DNA of 64,000 bases from Deltaproteobacteria bacterium. GTDB lineage: Bacteria; Desulfobacterota; Binatia; UBA12015. Position 1 is the stretch's first letter; each line of letters opens with the position of its first letter. The DNA lies in contig VGTK01000003.1 in assembly GCA_016874715.1 (NCBI GenBank), positions 23,147-87,146 on the forward strand, given 5' to 3'. Below are positions 48,887 to 58,398 of the stretch, piece by piece. The notes below the pieces were generated by a model, which saw only the letters and a list, made by a program, of their open reading frames with translations, was not told the DNA's origin and searched no databases. The position numbers and the translations under genes were made by a program.

Positions 48887-49948
48887 ATGCTCACCCTTCG
48901 CGACGCAGCCCTGCCCGACCGCCACTGGGTCGACTTCGTGCTCCAGCACCTCGATCCCACCCTCGGCCTGACCCGCAACCGTGGACGCATCGTCGCGATC
49001 CGGTCCGAGACGCCGGACACGAAGACCTTCGTCCTGCGCCCCGCGCGACCGGTCGCGTTCTCGCCGGGGCAGTTCGTGCCGGTTCGCATCGTGCTCGGCG
49101 GCGTGGTGCACGAGCGGCCCTACAGCCCGACCAGCCGTCCCGGCACGGCGACGCTGTCGATCACCGTCAAGCGCCACCCGGGCGGCACCGTGTCCGGCTG
49201 GCTGCACGAGCTCGCGGCGGTCGGCGACGTGGTCGAGATCGGGGAGCCCGCGGGCGACTTCGTGCTCCCGGCGTCGTTCCCCGCGCGGCTGCTCTTCGTC
49301 GCCGGCGGTAGCGGCATCACCGCGGTCTACGCCGTTCTGCGCGCGGCGCTGTGGGCACGGCACGAGATCGACGCGAGCCTCCTCTACTACGCGCGCGGCA
49401 CCGCCGACTTCGCCTTCGCGAGCGAGCTGCGCGCCCTCGAGGAACGCCATCCCGCGCTGCGTGTCCAGCTTCTCGCGCAGCAGCCTGACGGCGGCGGCAC
49501 GCCGGCGGGGCACATCTCCCCGGCGCAGCTCGACGCCCTGGTGCCGGACCACCTGCAGCGCGAGGTCTTCGCGTGCGGCCCCGCAACGCTGCTCGAGGCC
49601 GTGTCCGCGCACTGGAGCGCCGCCGGGCGCGCGAGCCGCCTGCACCGCGAGTCGTTCGCGCCTCCAGCCGGGGCGAGCGACGACGCCGGCCACGCGGCAG
49701 TGCCGGTCCAGTTCCGGCGCAGCGCGCGCACCGTCGATGGCGACGCGTCGACGCTGCTCGCGATCGCCGAGGCAGCGGGGCTGCGTCCCGCAACGGGCTG
49801 CCGCATGGGCATCTGCCGCACGTGCACCTGCACCAAGATCGCCGGCCGCGTGCGCGACCGCGTCACCGGCGCGATCGACGACGCACCGATGAGCCGCATC
49901 CGGCTCTGCGTGAGCGAGCCGCTGGGCCCGATCACTCTCGACCTGTGA
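48887..49948 (+). CDS. desC: Ferredoxin reductase-like oxidoreductase, electron donor to the desaturase
   Basis: 353 residues. FAD domain (ERPYSPTSRPG with the RxYS motif), NAD(P) domain (LLFVAGGSGITAVYAVL, FACGPATLLEA) and a C-terminal plant-type 2Fe-2S domain (GCRMGICRTCTCTK with a later Cys in RLCVSEP). This is the DesC/flavodoxin-reductase plan that carries electrons from NAD(P)H to the di-iron desaturase encoded next. Start follows operator 2; 14 bases separate it from desB. Confidence 0.88.
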   Translation: MLTLRDAALPDRHWVDFVLQHLDPTLGLTRNRGRIVAIRSETPDTKTFVLRPARPVAFSPGQFVPVRIVLGGVVHERPYSPTSRPGTATLSITVKRHPGGTVSGWLHELAAVGDVVEIGEPAGDFVLPASFPARLLFVAGGSGITAVYAVLRAALWARHEIDASLLYYARGTADFAFASELRALEERHPALRVQLLAQQPDGGGTPAGHISPAQLDALVPDHLQREVFACGPATLLEAVSAHWSAAGRASRLHRESFAPPAGASDDAGHAAVPVQFRRSARTVDGDASTLLAIAEAAGLRPATGCRMGICRTCTCTKIAGRVRDRVTGAIDDAPMSRIRLCVSEPLGPITLDL

Positions 49949-49962
49949 GCGAGGAGCACCCG

Positions 49963-51093
49963 ATGAACGCACCGACCAACCTTCCCGTGCGCGCCGGCGT
50001 TCCCGCCAGCCGCAACAGCCGCGCGCTCACCCCCGACGAGGTGGACGCGTTCGGCGCCGAGCTCGACGCGCTGCGCACCGAGGTCATGGCGAGCCTCGGC
50101 GAGCGCGAGGCCACCTACATCCGCGACGTGCAGTCGATCGTGCGCTACGCCGAGATCGGTGGCCGCGGCCTGCTGCTGCTGGGCTGGCTGCCACCCGCCT
50201 GGGTCGCCGGCACGGGGCTGCTCGCGTTCAGCAAGATCGTCGACAACATGGAGCTCGGGCACAACGTCATGCACGGGCAGTACGACTGGATGAACGAGCC
50301 GTCGCTGCGCGGCGACACCTACGAGTGGGACCACGCCTGCGACGGCGACGCCTGGCGCCACTCGCACAACTACATGCACCACGCCTTCACCAACGTGGAG
50401 GGCCGCGACCGCGACATCGGCTACGGCTTCCTGCGCCTGTTCGACGCGCAGCCGTGGCAGCCGCTGCACCTCGTGCAGGGTGCGGTCGCTGTCGGCCTCG
50501 CGACGCTCTTCCAGTGGGGCATCGCGCTGCACGACCTGGAGATGGACGAGGTGCTGCGCGGACGCCGACCGCTCGACGACGTGGTGCGCGAATCGCGCCC
50601 GGTGCTGAAGAAGATGCTGCGCCAGTTCGCCAAGGACTACGTGGTGTTCCCCGTCCTCGCCGGACCGTCGTTCGTACCGGTGCTGACCGGCAACGTTCTC
50701 GCCAACCTGCTGCGCAACCTGTGGACGTTCGGGATCATCTTCTGCGGTCACTTCACCGCCGAGGCCGAGACGTTCCCCGCAAGCGCGCTCGAGAACGAGA
50801 CGCGCGGCGCCTGGTACGTCCGCCAGGTACGCGGCTCGAGCAACCTCACCGGTGGCCCGGCCTTCCACTTCCTCACCGGCAACCTGAGCCACCAGATCGA
50901 GCACCACCTGTTCCCCGACGTGCCGGCGGTCCGCTACGCGGACATGGCCGGGCGTGTGCGTGAGACCTGCGCGCGCTACGAGCAGAACTACAACACCGGC
51001 TCGTTCTGGAGCCAGTTCGTGACCGTGCTCGCACGCATCGTCAAGTATTCGTTCCCGACCTGGCCGGCCGGCGAGCCGGCAGTGGCCCGCTGA
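49963..51093 (+). CDS. desB: Membrane fatty-acid (acyl-CoA) desaturase
   Basis: 376 residues. Three histidine boxes bind the di-iron centre: HNVMH (100-104), HSHNYMHH (133-140) and HQIEHH near residue 315 in NLSHQIEHHLFPD. Hydrophobic segments lie around 69-90 and 160-175, with another pair around 220-265. Introduces a double bond into acyl chains using electrons from DesC. Second gene of the operon, same order as P. aeruginosa desCB. Ribosome site GAGGAG precedes the ATG. Confidence 0.92.
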   Translation: MNAPTNLPVRAGVPASRNSRALTPDEVDAFGAELDALRTEVMASLGEREATYIRDVQSIVRYAEIGGRGLLLLGWLPPAWVAGTGLLAFSKIVDNMELGHNVMHGQYDWMNEPSLRGDTYEWDHACDGDAWRHSHNYMHHAFTNVEGRDRDIGYGFLRLFDAQPWQPLHLVQGAVAVGLATLFQWGIALHDLEMDEVLRGRRPLDDVVRESRPVLKKMLRQFAKDYVVFPVLAGPSFVPVLTGNVLANLLRNLWTFGIIFCGHFTAEAETFPASALENETRGAWYVRQVRGSSNLTGGPAFHFLTGNLSHQIEHHLFPDVPAVRYADMAGRVRETCARYEQNYNTGSFWSQFVTVLARIVKYSFPTWPAGEPAVAR

Positions 51094-51116
51094 GACGCGG
51101 GCGAGGAGGAGCCGTC

Positions 51117-51437
51117 ATGAAGACCACCATCGCGCGGATCGAGGCCGTGAAGGACCTCATCCAGGAAGCCGTCGACAAGGGGGCCACCTCGGTCGAGCAG
51201 ATCCACCGCACGATCGCCGATCTGCCGCTCGAGGTGCTCGAGAAGCGCGGGCTGCTCGGCGAGGAGGCCAGGGGCGCGCGCAAGCTCGTCGACACCAGCA
51301 TCGGTGCGGTCTACGACGCGATCCGCGCCGTCAACCGCGAGGTCGGCGAGCTCGCCTCGGGCATCTTCGAGGCGCTCGAGAACCACGACGAGGCGCAGGC
51401 CAACATCGGCGGCACGGGAAAGAAGCACTCGGGCTGA
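51117..51437 (+). CDS. Small helical protein of the desaturase operon
   Basis: 106 residues, no signal or membrane segment, predicted mostly helical (IARIEAVKDLIQEAVDKGATSVEQIHRTIADLPLEVLEK), with an amphipathic character reminiscent of phasins. ATG lies 23 bases after the desaturase stop with GAGGAG upstream, so it is probably the third operon gene. Similar small ORFs beside desaturases occur in other proteobacteria as far as I recall; the function is unknown. Confidence 0.72.
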   Translation: MKTTIARIEAVKDLIQEAVDKGATSVEQIHRTIADLPLEVLEKRGLLGEEARGARKLVDTSIGAVYDAIRAVNREVGELASGIFEALENHDEAQANIGGTGKKHSG

Positions 51438-51480
51438 ACGGATCCGCGCGCGGCCACGGGTCGAGGTCGAATCCGGCGGC

Positions 51481-52539
51481 TCACTCGCTCGCCGGATTCA
51501 CCGATCGGCCCGGCCCGTCCGCGGCGACCGGGAAGACGGTCTTCCAGTCGTCCTTCATGCCGACGACGGTCCAGCCGCGCTTCTTCGCTTCCTCGTCGAG
51601 CGCCGGGGGAAAGCTGCCCATCACGCTGTCCGGCAAGCCGCGCGCCGGGCCGTAGGCGTACTCGCGTGCCGCGTCGTCGTGCAGCAGCAGGAGAGCGAAC
51701 CGCGCACCGCCGCCCCCCTGCGTGTACTCCAGCATCTCCTGGTCGCCACGCGAGTTCCCGAACGCAACGATGGGCCGGCGGCCGATGTGCTGATGGATGG
51801 CAACGGGCTTGCCGGCCTTGTCGTCGTTGAAGTTCAGCTCCGGCAGGCGAACGAGCACCGGCTTGCCGTCCCGGATCTCGAATTTTGTCTTGATAGTGCT
51901 GCCGACGACCTGCTCCGGCGGGATTCCGTAGACCTGCTCGGCCCATGGGCGCATGAACTCGATGCCGCCGCCCGAGACGAGGAACGTCTTGAAGCCGTTC
52001 GCCCGCAGGTAGGCGAGCAGCTCGAGCATCGGCTGGTAGACCCTCTCGGTGAAGAGCTCGCCGGTCTTCGGATGCCGCGCGGTGGAGATCCACTCCTTCA
52101 CGATCTGCTCGAACTCGACCGTCGTCATTCCCGCATGCGTCGCCATGACCAGTTCGAGGAGCGCATGTTCGCCACCCGCGAGCCCGGCCTTCGGGTCCCC
52201 CGCGAGGATCGCGGCGAACGGCTCCCGGGTCTTCCATTCGGGATTCGCCGGCGCGAGCGCTCGCACGCGGTCGAGGGCGAAGAACAGCTGGACGGGTAGC
52301 GGTTGCTCGCCCCAGAGGGTGCCGTCGTTGTCGAAGACCGCGATCCGCTCGGCCACCGGCACGAACTCGGCCGAGCCGGGAGTGGTGACCTTCTCGACGA
52401 AGGAGACGATGGATCGCCTCGCCGCGCCGTCGTTCCGCGAGGGCAGCGGATCGGGCTGCGCACGAGCAGCCGTAGCGACGAGCATGACCGCGCTCATCGC
52501 GAGCAAGGGCGGGATGCGCCGCAACGAGAAGACCGTCAT
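51481..52539 (-). CDS. HAD-superfamily phosphatase, exported
   Basis: 352 residues with a Sec signal (IPPLLAMSAVMLVATAARAQ) and CGGAGGG upstream of the ATG. HAD motif I is VFDNDGTLWG (nucleophile Asp; the DxD of FDNDGT), motif II VSGGG, and motif III/IV K...VAFGNSRGDQEML. Resembles periplasmic HAD acid phosphatases/phosphoserine-phosphatase-like proteins. Substrate unknown. Convergent with the small desaturase-operon gene. Confidence 0.85.
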   Translation of the reverse strand: MTVFSLRRIPPLLAMSAVMLVATAARAQPDPLPSRNDGAARRSIVSFVEKVTTPGSAEFVPVAERIAVFDNDGTLWGEQPLPVQLFFALDRVRALAPANPEWKTREPFAAILAGDPKAGLAGGEHALLELVMATHAGMTTVEFEQIVKEWISTARHPKTGELFTERVYQPMLELLAYLRANGFKTFLVSGGGIEFMRPWAEQVYGIPPEQVVGSTIKTKFEIRDGKPVLVRLPELNFNDDKAGKPVAIHQHIGRRPIVAFGNSRGDQEMLEYTQGGGGARFALLLLHDDAAREYAYGPARGLPDSVMGSFPPALDEEAKKRGWTVVGMKDDWKTVFPVAADGPGRSVNPASE

Positions 52540-52641
52540 GAACCCTCCGCGCCCCGACGTCCAGGCGACCTTCGCGCGCGCCGTCGCCGACCGTGGTGCG
52601 CACGCAGCGGCCCCCCGGGCGCGGGGGCCGCTGCGTGACGG

Positions 52642-53865
52642 CTACCTGCCGCCGCTCTGCTGAAGCTCCCGGAACACCTCGTCCATGTTGAAGCTGGCCG
52701 CCTTCTGCCGCGGCGGATAGTCCTTGAACGTCGCCAGGAACCGCCCCACGTACTCCTGCGCCGGAACGAGCAGGAACACGTGGTCGATCAGCCAGTCGTA
52801 GTAGGTGTTCGACGTGATGTCCGCCTTCTCGTACGGGTCCGTGCGCAGGTTGAACATCTTCGGAACCCGCAGGCTGGTGAAGGGATTCGCCCAGATGAGC
52901 AGCGTTCCCGGCGCGCGCTGCTCCATGAACACCAGCTTCCAGTTGTCATACCGCAGCGAGGTCAGCTGCTGGTCGTCGTTGACGTAGAAGAACGACTCGC
53001 GCGGGCTCTTCGCGGCTTTCCCGGTCAGGTAGGGCACGAGGTTGTCGCCGTCGAGGTGAACCTTGTAGGTCGTGCCGCCGACCTCGTGGCCCTCGAGCAG
53101 CTCCTGCTTCACGCGGTCGTCGCCCGCCATGGCGACGAAGGTCGGCAACCAGTCGAGATGGGCGACGATCTCGTTGGAGACGCTGCCCGGCTTGATCTTG
53201 CCCGGCCAGCGCACCATGGCGGGCACCCGGTAAGCGCCTTCCCAGTTCGAGTTCTTCTCGCTGCGGAACGGCGTCATCGCGGCGTCGGGCCACGAGTTCA
53301 TGTGCGGACCGTTGTCGGTCGAGTACATGACGAAGGTGTTGTCCGCGATGCCCAGGTCATCCAGCGCCTTGAGGACCTGGCCGACGTTCCTGTCGTGGTC
53401 GATCATGGCGTCGTGGTACGGGCCCTGCCAGCGCCCCGCCTGGCCGAGGCTCTCGGGCTCGGTGTGGGTGCGGAAGTGCATGTGGGTGAAGTTCACCCAG
53501 ACGAAGGCCGGCTTGCCGGCCTTCGTCTGACGCTGGATGAAGTCCACCGCGCGCGCCGCGATGTCGTCGTCGATGGTCTCCATCCGCTTCCTGGTCAGCG
53601 GACCCGTGTCCTTGCACACCTGCTTGCCGACCTTGCCGAAGCGCGGATCGACCGTCGGGTCGTCCGTGCTCGAAGCCTTGCAGTCGAGCACGCCGCGCGG
53701 TCCGAACTTCGCGCGGAACGCCGGGTCCTTCGGGTAATCCGGAAGCTCCGGCTCCTCCTCGGCATTCAAGTGGTAGAGGTTGCCGTAGAACTCGTCGAAG
53801 CCGTGCACCGTGGGCAGGTACTCGTTCCGGTCCCCCAGGTGATTCTTGCCGAACTGTCCCGTGGC
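52642..53865 (-). pseudogene. Arylsulfatase, C-terminal fragment after a nonsense codon
   Basis: About 407 codons after a TAA at 53868-53866. Sulfatase text includes HGFDEFYGNLYHLNAEEEP, VWVNFTHMHF, YSTDNGPHMNSWPD and VAHLDWLPTFVAMAGDD, ending PPRQKAASFNMDEV. The TAA stands where relatives have Tyr in KAQGYATGQFGKNHLGD. With 53949-54254 this is one arylsulfatase gene with a signal peptide. It was probably functional until recently, since the rest of the frame is intact. Confidence 0.8.
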
Positions 53866-53948
53866 TTAGCCCTGGGCCTTCAGCAGGACGGCGATCGTCG
53901 GATCCTCCTTCTGCAACCCCACCTCGGCCCCCGGCAGGCCGACCTTGG

Positions 53949-54254
53949 TCACCCCGTGCGTAGCCCCGACTGGCCCGTGAGGAAGGCTGCTCGACCTGCC
54001 GTGCAGCTCTGGTCGGCATAGTAGTCGGTGAACATCACGCCCTCGGCTGCGACCCGGTCGATGTTGGGTGTCTGGTAGCCCATCAGGCCGCGGGTGTAGG
54101 CGCTGACGTTGGATTGACCGACGTCGTCACCCCAGATGATCACGATGTTGGGCTTCTGGTCGGCACCCTCGACTGGAATCGGCCCCCAGGCGAGCGTTGC
54201 CACCAGCGCGCTCACCAGGATCACCATCGGACTCCGCTTCGCGCAGCTTCTCAC
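53949..54254 (-). pseudogene. Arylsulfatase, N-terminal fragment before a frameshift
   Basis: GTG 54254 follows a GGGGAG site. Signal peptide ([21 protein letters not shown]), metal-binding [18 protein letters not shown] and the formylglycine motif [12 protein letters not shown] (Cys type, needs the formylglycine-generating enzyme). The frame stops at TGA 53951-53949; adding one base there restores TKVGLPGAEVGLQKEDPTIAVLLKAQG up to the TAA at 53866. So the gene carries one single-base deletion plus one nonsense change 80 bases apart. Confidence 0.8.
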
Positions 54255-54356
54255 TGGTCTCCCCCCTTCTTGCGGCTGTCCCGCAGCCGCAAGCCACGAA
54301 GTCTTGCGTCGACAGGTGCGCTTGGCAAGGCACGAGCGTGACGGCGGGAGGCGACG

Positions 54357-56726
54357 TCACGCCAGCAGGTCGTCGGCGATCGCGAGCGCGATCTCCTCCT
54401 CGGACATGCCCAGCAGCTCGCCATAGACCTCGAAGGTGTGCTCGCCGAACGCAGGCGCCGCCCGGTACGGCTCGAGGTCGACGCCCGAGAAGGTGCCCGG
54501 GAAGCGCTCGAAGCTCTGCGTGCCGAGCGACGCGTGCGGGACCGTCACGAACGCGTCGCGCGCCGCGAGCTGCGGGTCCCCCGCGACGAGGTCGCGCGCA
54601 TCCTGGACCTTGCCGGCCGGAACGCCGCTCTCCTGCAGAAGGTGCATCGCGTCGTCCGCGTCACGAGCCGCGGCCCACGCGGCGAGTGCGGCGTCGATCT
54701 CGGCGCGACGCTCGCGCCGCGCCGCAACGCCGAGCGTACGCAGCCCGGGCAAGACCACGTCGCGACCGAGCACGTCGCAGAGCCGCTGCCAGTCTGCGTC
54801 GTTGCGCGCCGACACGGCGAGCCAGCGGCCGCCCGCACAGCGGTAGACCTCGTTCGGCACGATGTCGTCGAGCCCGTCGCGGTTGCCCTGCGCCACCGCC
54901 TCGCCGCCGCCGCTCGCGATCTCCAGCAGCGCCGGACCAATCAGGTACGCCCCGAGCTCGAGCTGCGACAGATCGATCCTCTGTCCCCGCCCCGTGCGCT
55001 CGCGGGCTTCGAGCGCGGCGAGGATCGCCAGAGCGCCGGCGAGCCCGCTCACGTGGTCGCTGATCGAGATGCCGTGCCCGACGTCGCGGCGCCCCGTCGG
55101 GCCGGTGAGCGCCGTGATCCCGCACAGCGCGTGGATCGTCGGTGCGAACGTCACGTGATCGCGCCACGGGCCGTCACGCCCGCAGCCCGAGAGCCCGAGG
55201 CAGACGATGCGCTCGTTCCAGCCGCGCTGCGTCTCGTAGCCGATGCCCCAGCGGTCGAGCACGCCGGGCGCGAAGTTGTCGATCACCACGTCCGCCCGCT
55301 CGACCAGGCCGCGCACCGTCGCCACGGCGCGTGCGTGCTTCATGTCGAGCGTCGCGCTGCGCTTGCTGCGGTTCCACATGGCGAAGAACGGGTGGTCGTT
55401 GTGTCCGGTGCCCTGCGAGCGGGCTTCGGTCTGCAGCTTGACGACGTCGGCACCGAGGTCCCCGAGGATGCGCGTCGCGTGGGGACCCGCCAGGACCCAG
55501 GTGAAGTCGACGATGCGCACGCCGGCGAGCGGCTTGCTGCCGCGGCGCGCGGACGCAACCCCCGCCGTGCCGTCACCCGGCGCGGGGCGCGGCGCCCACG
55601 CCGCGAGTGCAGCCGCCGCGTCCTCCCCGCGGCCGGGCGGCGGCGCCGGCGGTGCGGCCGGCGTGTCCAGCATGCGGAACGCGGGCCCTGGAACGCGCAC
55701 CTGCGCGCCATCGACGTTCAGCGGACGCAGAAATCCGCGCGCCTCGATCTGCGGACTGCTCGCGGCGTCGCGCACGGATCGCACCTCGCCGAACGGCAGG
55801 CGGCGGCGCTGCCCCTCGGCGAACAGCTCGGCCGCGGGCCTGGTCGCGGCCCACGCGCGAATCGTCGACATCACCTCGTCGCTGCGCGCGAACAACCCGG
55901 CCGCGTCTCGCGGGGGATCGGCGGCGATGCTGCCGAGCATGCCGTCCTCCGCCATCCACTTGAAGAGGCGGCTCGCGTTCGGCGCTGGCGTCACCATCGC
56001 GTGGCCCGTCGCGCAGGGCACGACCTCGTACAGGCGCGTCCAGTGCAGGGATCCCTGACGCGACGCCAGGCGCTCGGGGAACGCCTCCGGAAAGAACCAG
56101 TACATCAGCAGGTGCTCGGTGCAGCTGACGACGCAGTGCTGCAGGCTCAGGTCCACGTGCACGGCACGCCGTCCGGTGCGCGCGGCGCGCAGCGCTGCGA
56201 GTGCCGTGATCGCGGCGTAGAAGCCGCCGACGTTGAACGACTGCCGGCCCCACCCGTTGAGCGGTGCGTCGGGTGTCCCGCTCACGGAGAGCACGCCGCC
56301 GAGCGCGCTCGCGACGAGGTCGCTCGCCTGCCAGTGCGCTCGCGGGCCCGTCGCCCCGAACGGCGTCAGCGAGACGTGCGCCAGGCGGGGGTTGCGGGCG
56401 GCGAGAGCCTCGTGGCCGATCCCGAGCGACGCGAGGCGTCCGGGCGGCTCGGTCTCCAGCAGCACGTCGCAGCGCGCCGCGAGGTCGGCGAACGTGCCGC
56501 GGTCGCGCGCGTCGGCGAGGTCGAGCGGTACGCGTCGCGTGCCGCCGTCGTACCACCAGTCGAGGACGCCGCCGCGCGCGCCGGCAGCGCCGGCGAGCGC
56601 GGCACCGGACACGCCGCGCCGGATGCGCACCACGTCCGCGCCCAGCTCGGCGAGAAGCCGCCCAGCGAGTCGTCCGGCCTCGTCGCTAGCGTCGAGGACG
56701 CGCAGACCCGCGAGCGCCGGCTTCAC
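54357..56726 (-). CDS. Double-domain CaiB/BaiF CoA-transferase family protein
   Basis: 789 residues, about twice a single family III CoA-transferase (about 400). Domain 1 (1-360) begins LAGLRVLDASDEAGRLAGRLLAELGADVVRI. Domain 2 (about 395-789) begins LAGVRIVDFTWVLAGPHATRILGDLGADVVKL and has the stronger motifs (NRSKRSATLDMKHA, ADVVIDNFAPGVLDRWG, GISISDHVSGLAGALAILAAL). Domain 1 looks less conserved (WYDGGTRRVPLDLADARD). Transfers CoA between carboxylic acids, substrate unknown. GTG start overlaps the GDSL stop (GTGA). Confidence 0.88.
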   Translation of the reverse strand: MKPALAGLRVLDASDEAGRLAGRLLAELGADVVRIRRGVSGAALAGAAGARGGVLDWWYDGGTRRVPLDLADARDRGTFADLAARCDVLLETEPPGRLASLGIGHEALAARNPRLAHVSLTPFGATGPRAHWQASDLVASALGGVLSVSGTPDAPLNGWGRQSFNVGGFYAAITALAALRAARTGRRAVHVDLSLQHCVVSCTEHLLMYWFFPEAFPERLASRQGSLHWTRLYEVVPCATGHAMVTPAPNASRLFKWMAEDGMLGSIAADPPRDAAGLFARSDEVMSTIRAWAATRPAAELFAEGQRRRLPFGEVRSVRDAASSPQIEARGFLRPLNVDGAQVRVPGPAFRMLDTPAAPPAPPPGRGEDAAAALAAWAPRPAPGDGTAGVASARRGSKPLAGVRIVDFTWVLAGPHATRILGDLGADVVKLQTEARSQGTGHNDHPFFAMWNRSKRSATLDMKHARAVATVRGLVERADVVIDNFAPGVLDRWGIGYETQRGWNERIVCLGLSGCGRDGPWRDHVTFAPTIHALCGITALTGPTGRRDVGHGISISDHVSGLAGALAILAALEARERTGRGQRIDLSQLELGAYLIGPALLEIASGGGEAVAQGNRDGLDDIVPNEVYRCAGGRWLAVSARNDADWQRLCDVLGRDVVLPGLRTLGVAARRERRAEIDAALAAWAAARDADDAMHLLQESGVPAGKVQDARDLVAGDPQLAARDAFVTVPHASLGTQSFERFPGTFSGVDLEPYRAAPAFGEHTFEVYGELLGMSEEEIALAIADDLLA

Positions 56727-58348
56727 GGCGCCGAGATCTGGACCGCCTCGCGCAGCGCGTTCGCCTGCGGCAGGGGCTCCTGCCGGCGATCGCAGTACGC
56801 ACGGTGCGCGCGCGGATCGGGCTCGCCGTCGAGCAGGCCTGCCTGCACGAGGTCCCTCTGGACGAAGAATGAGAGCCAGCAGTGCGCGTAGCTCGTCGGG
56901 TGCACCATGTCCCAGAAGAACGCACGCGCCGCTTCGTCACAGACGTTCTCCGGGTCGCCCGTGCCGAGGTAGCCACCGCGGTAGCAGCGATCCTGGATGG
57001 GGATCACGCCCTTGCGGTCGCGCAGCTCGGTGGAGCGCAGCGAGCGCAGGTCGAACCCGTATGCGAAGCGCCCGCCACCCGGCTTCTCCCCGTCGGTCCC
57101 GGGCAGGCGACCCGCCAGGATCGATGCGATCGCCCTCTGCGTGTCGAGCAACGTGATCGACGCGCCCGGCAGCGCACGCCTCACCTGCTCGACCTTGTCG
57201 GCGAGCTCGTCGTTGTGGTGCCGGGTGAGCTCCGACAGCTTCCGCGACAGCTGTGCGCGCCGCTCGTTCTCCGAGACGCCGTCGTCCGCACGGTAGCTCT
57301 CGTTGTGCAGCACGCCCGGAGCCGTCCCGAGGTCGGGCAGCGTCATGACGACGAAGCGCCGCGCGCCTGCCGCGTGCAGGCGGCGCACCTGGTTCGCGAT
57401 CGCGGTGGTGGTCTGGTCGACGACCGTCAAGTATCCGGAGGGATCGCCGGGCTCGTCGAGCAGCGTGTCGATGTCACCGGAGATCGGCTCCTTCGAGAGA
57501 TAGTCGTTGCCGCCGCTCCAGAGCACGAACACGGTGTCGTTGGTTCGCTGCAGCTGGCCATCCTGCAGATCGAGCGTCAGGTAGTGCGTGACGTACTCCT
57601 CGACGCTGCCCGTCAGCAGGAACTGCGCGCCCTGCTGCACGGCGGAGACGATGCTGCTCGCCGGTACGTCCGGGTGCGCGACCGACACCGCGCCGCCGAC
57701 GGCGTGGTTGTATACCGGCAGCGCCGTCCGCTCGGAGAGGTACTGCGCCCAGACGGGGCCGTTGCTGAAGCGCCCCAGGTAGTACGGGGCGTTCGGGAAG
57801 ACGAGCATACGACGCTTCAGGTTGCCGGGGTCGGACAGGCTGTCGCCGAAGACGACGAGGCGCTTCGCCGTCGTCTTCGGGGCACCCGGCAGACCGTCCG
57901 CCAGCGCCAGCGCGACGTCCACCTCCTCGCCGTCGCGTGCCGCGGCGATCCGGTCGACCGTGACGTCGCGGCCGGCGAACGCGGTCGCGACCGTCTCCGC
58001 GCAGAGCCAGCGCAGCGCGTCGACCGACGGTGCGACGCCGAGCGGCTCGTCGCCGCGCTCGGGCGTCCAGGCGAACAGGTCGTCGACGCGCAGGAAGCCG
58101 TCCTCCAGACCGCCCCGGATGGCAACGCGCCGGCCGTTCGGGTCCTGCGCCCACAGGCGGCCGTGGTCGAGAGGGCCCAGGTCCTGCTCGGGACCCGCGG
58201 GACGGTGCTCGACCCAGGTGCAGCGCACCGCCCACGGCGCCGCGGCCGGAGCGGGCTCGGGATCGGGCCGGGAAAGCACCCGGAACGCGGCGCAGCCTTG
58301 CGCGACCAGAGGCACGAGAGCGAGCCAGACGAGCACGTCACGGCGCAT
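56723..58348 (-). CDS. SGNH/GDSL-family lipolytic lipoprotein
   Basis: 541 residues. Lipobox VAQGC (Cys about 19). GDSL block I FGDSLSDPGNLKRR (Ser nucleophile), block III GGNDYLS, block V WDMVHPTSYAH (Asp and His). This arrangement resembles thermolabile hemolysin/GCAT-type phospholipase-acyltransferases. An N-terminal domain of about 150 residues precedes the catalytic part. Cotranscribed with the CoA-transferase. Confidence 0.85.
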   Translation of the reverse strand: MRRDVLVWLALVPLVAQGCAAFRVLSRPDPEPAPAAAPWAVRCTWVEHRPAGPEQDLGPLDHGRLWAQDPNGRRVAIRGGLEDGFLRVDDLFAWTPERGDEPLGVAPSVDALRWLCAETVATAFAGRDVTVDRIAAARDGEEVDVALALADGLPGAPKTTAKRLVVFGDSLSDPGNLKRRMLVFPNAPYYLGRFSNGPVWAQYLSERTALPVYNHAVGGAVSVAHPDVPASSIVSAVQQGAQFLLTGSVEEYVTHYLTLDLQDGQLQRTNDTVFVLWSGGNDYLSKEPISGDIDTLLDEPGDPSGYLTVVDQTTTAIANQVRRLHAAGARRFVVMTLPDLGTAPGVLHNESYRADDGVSENERRAQLSRKLSELTRHHNDELADKVEQVRRALPGASITLLDTQRAIASILAGRLPGTDGEKPGGGRFAYGFDLRSLRSTELRDRKGVIPIQDRCYRGGYLGTGDPENVCDEAARAFFWDMVHPTSYAHCWLSFFVQRDLVQAGLLDGEPDPRAHRAYCDRRQEPLPQANALREAVQISAP

Positions 58349-58398
58349 CGGACTCGAGACGTATCGCGCCAGCCGAAAACGTCAACGATCGAGATGCG

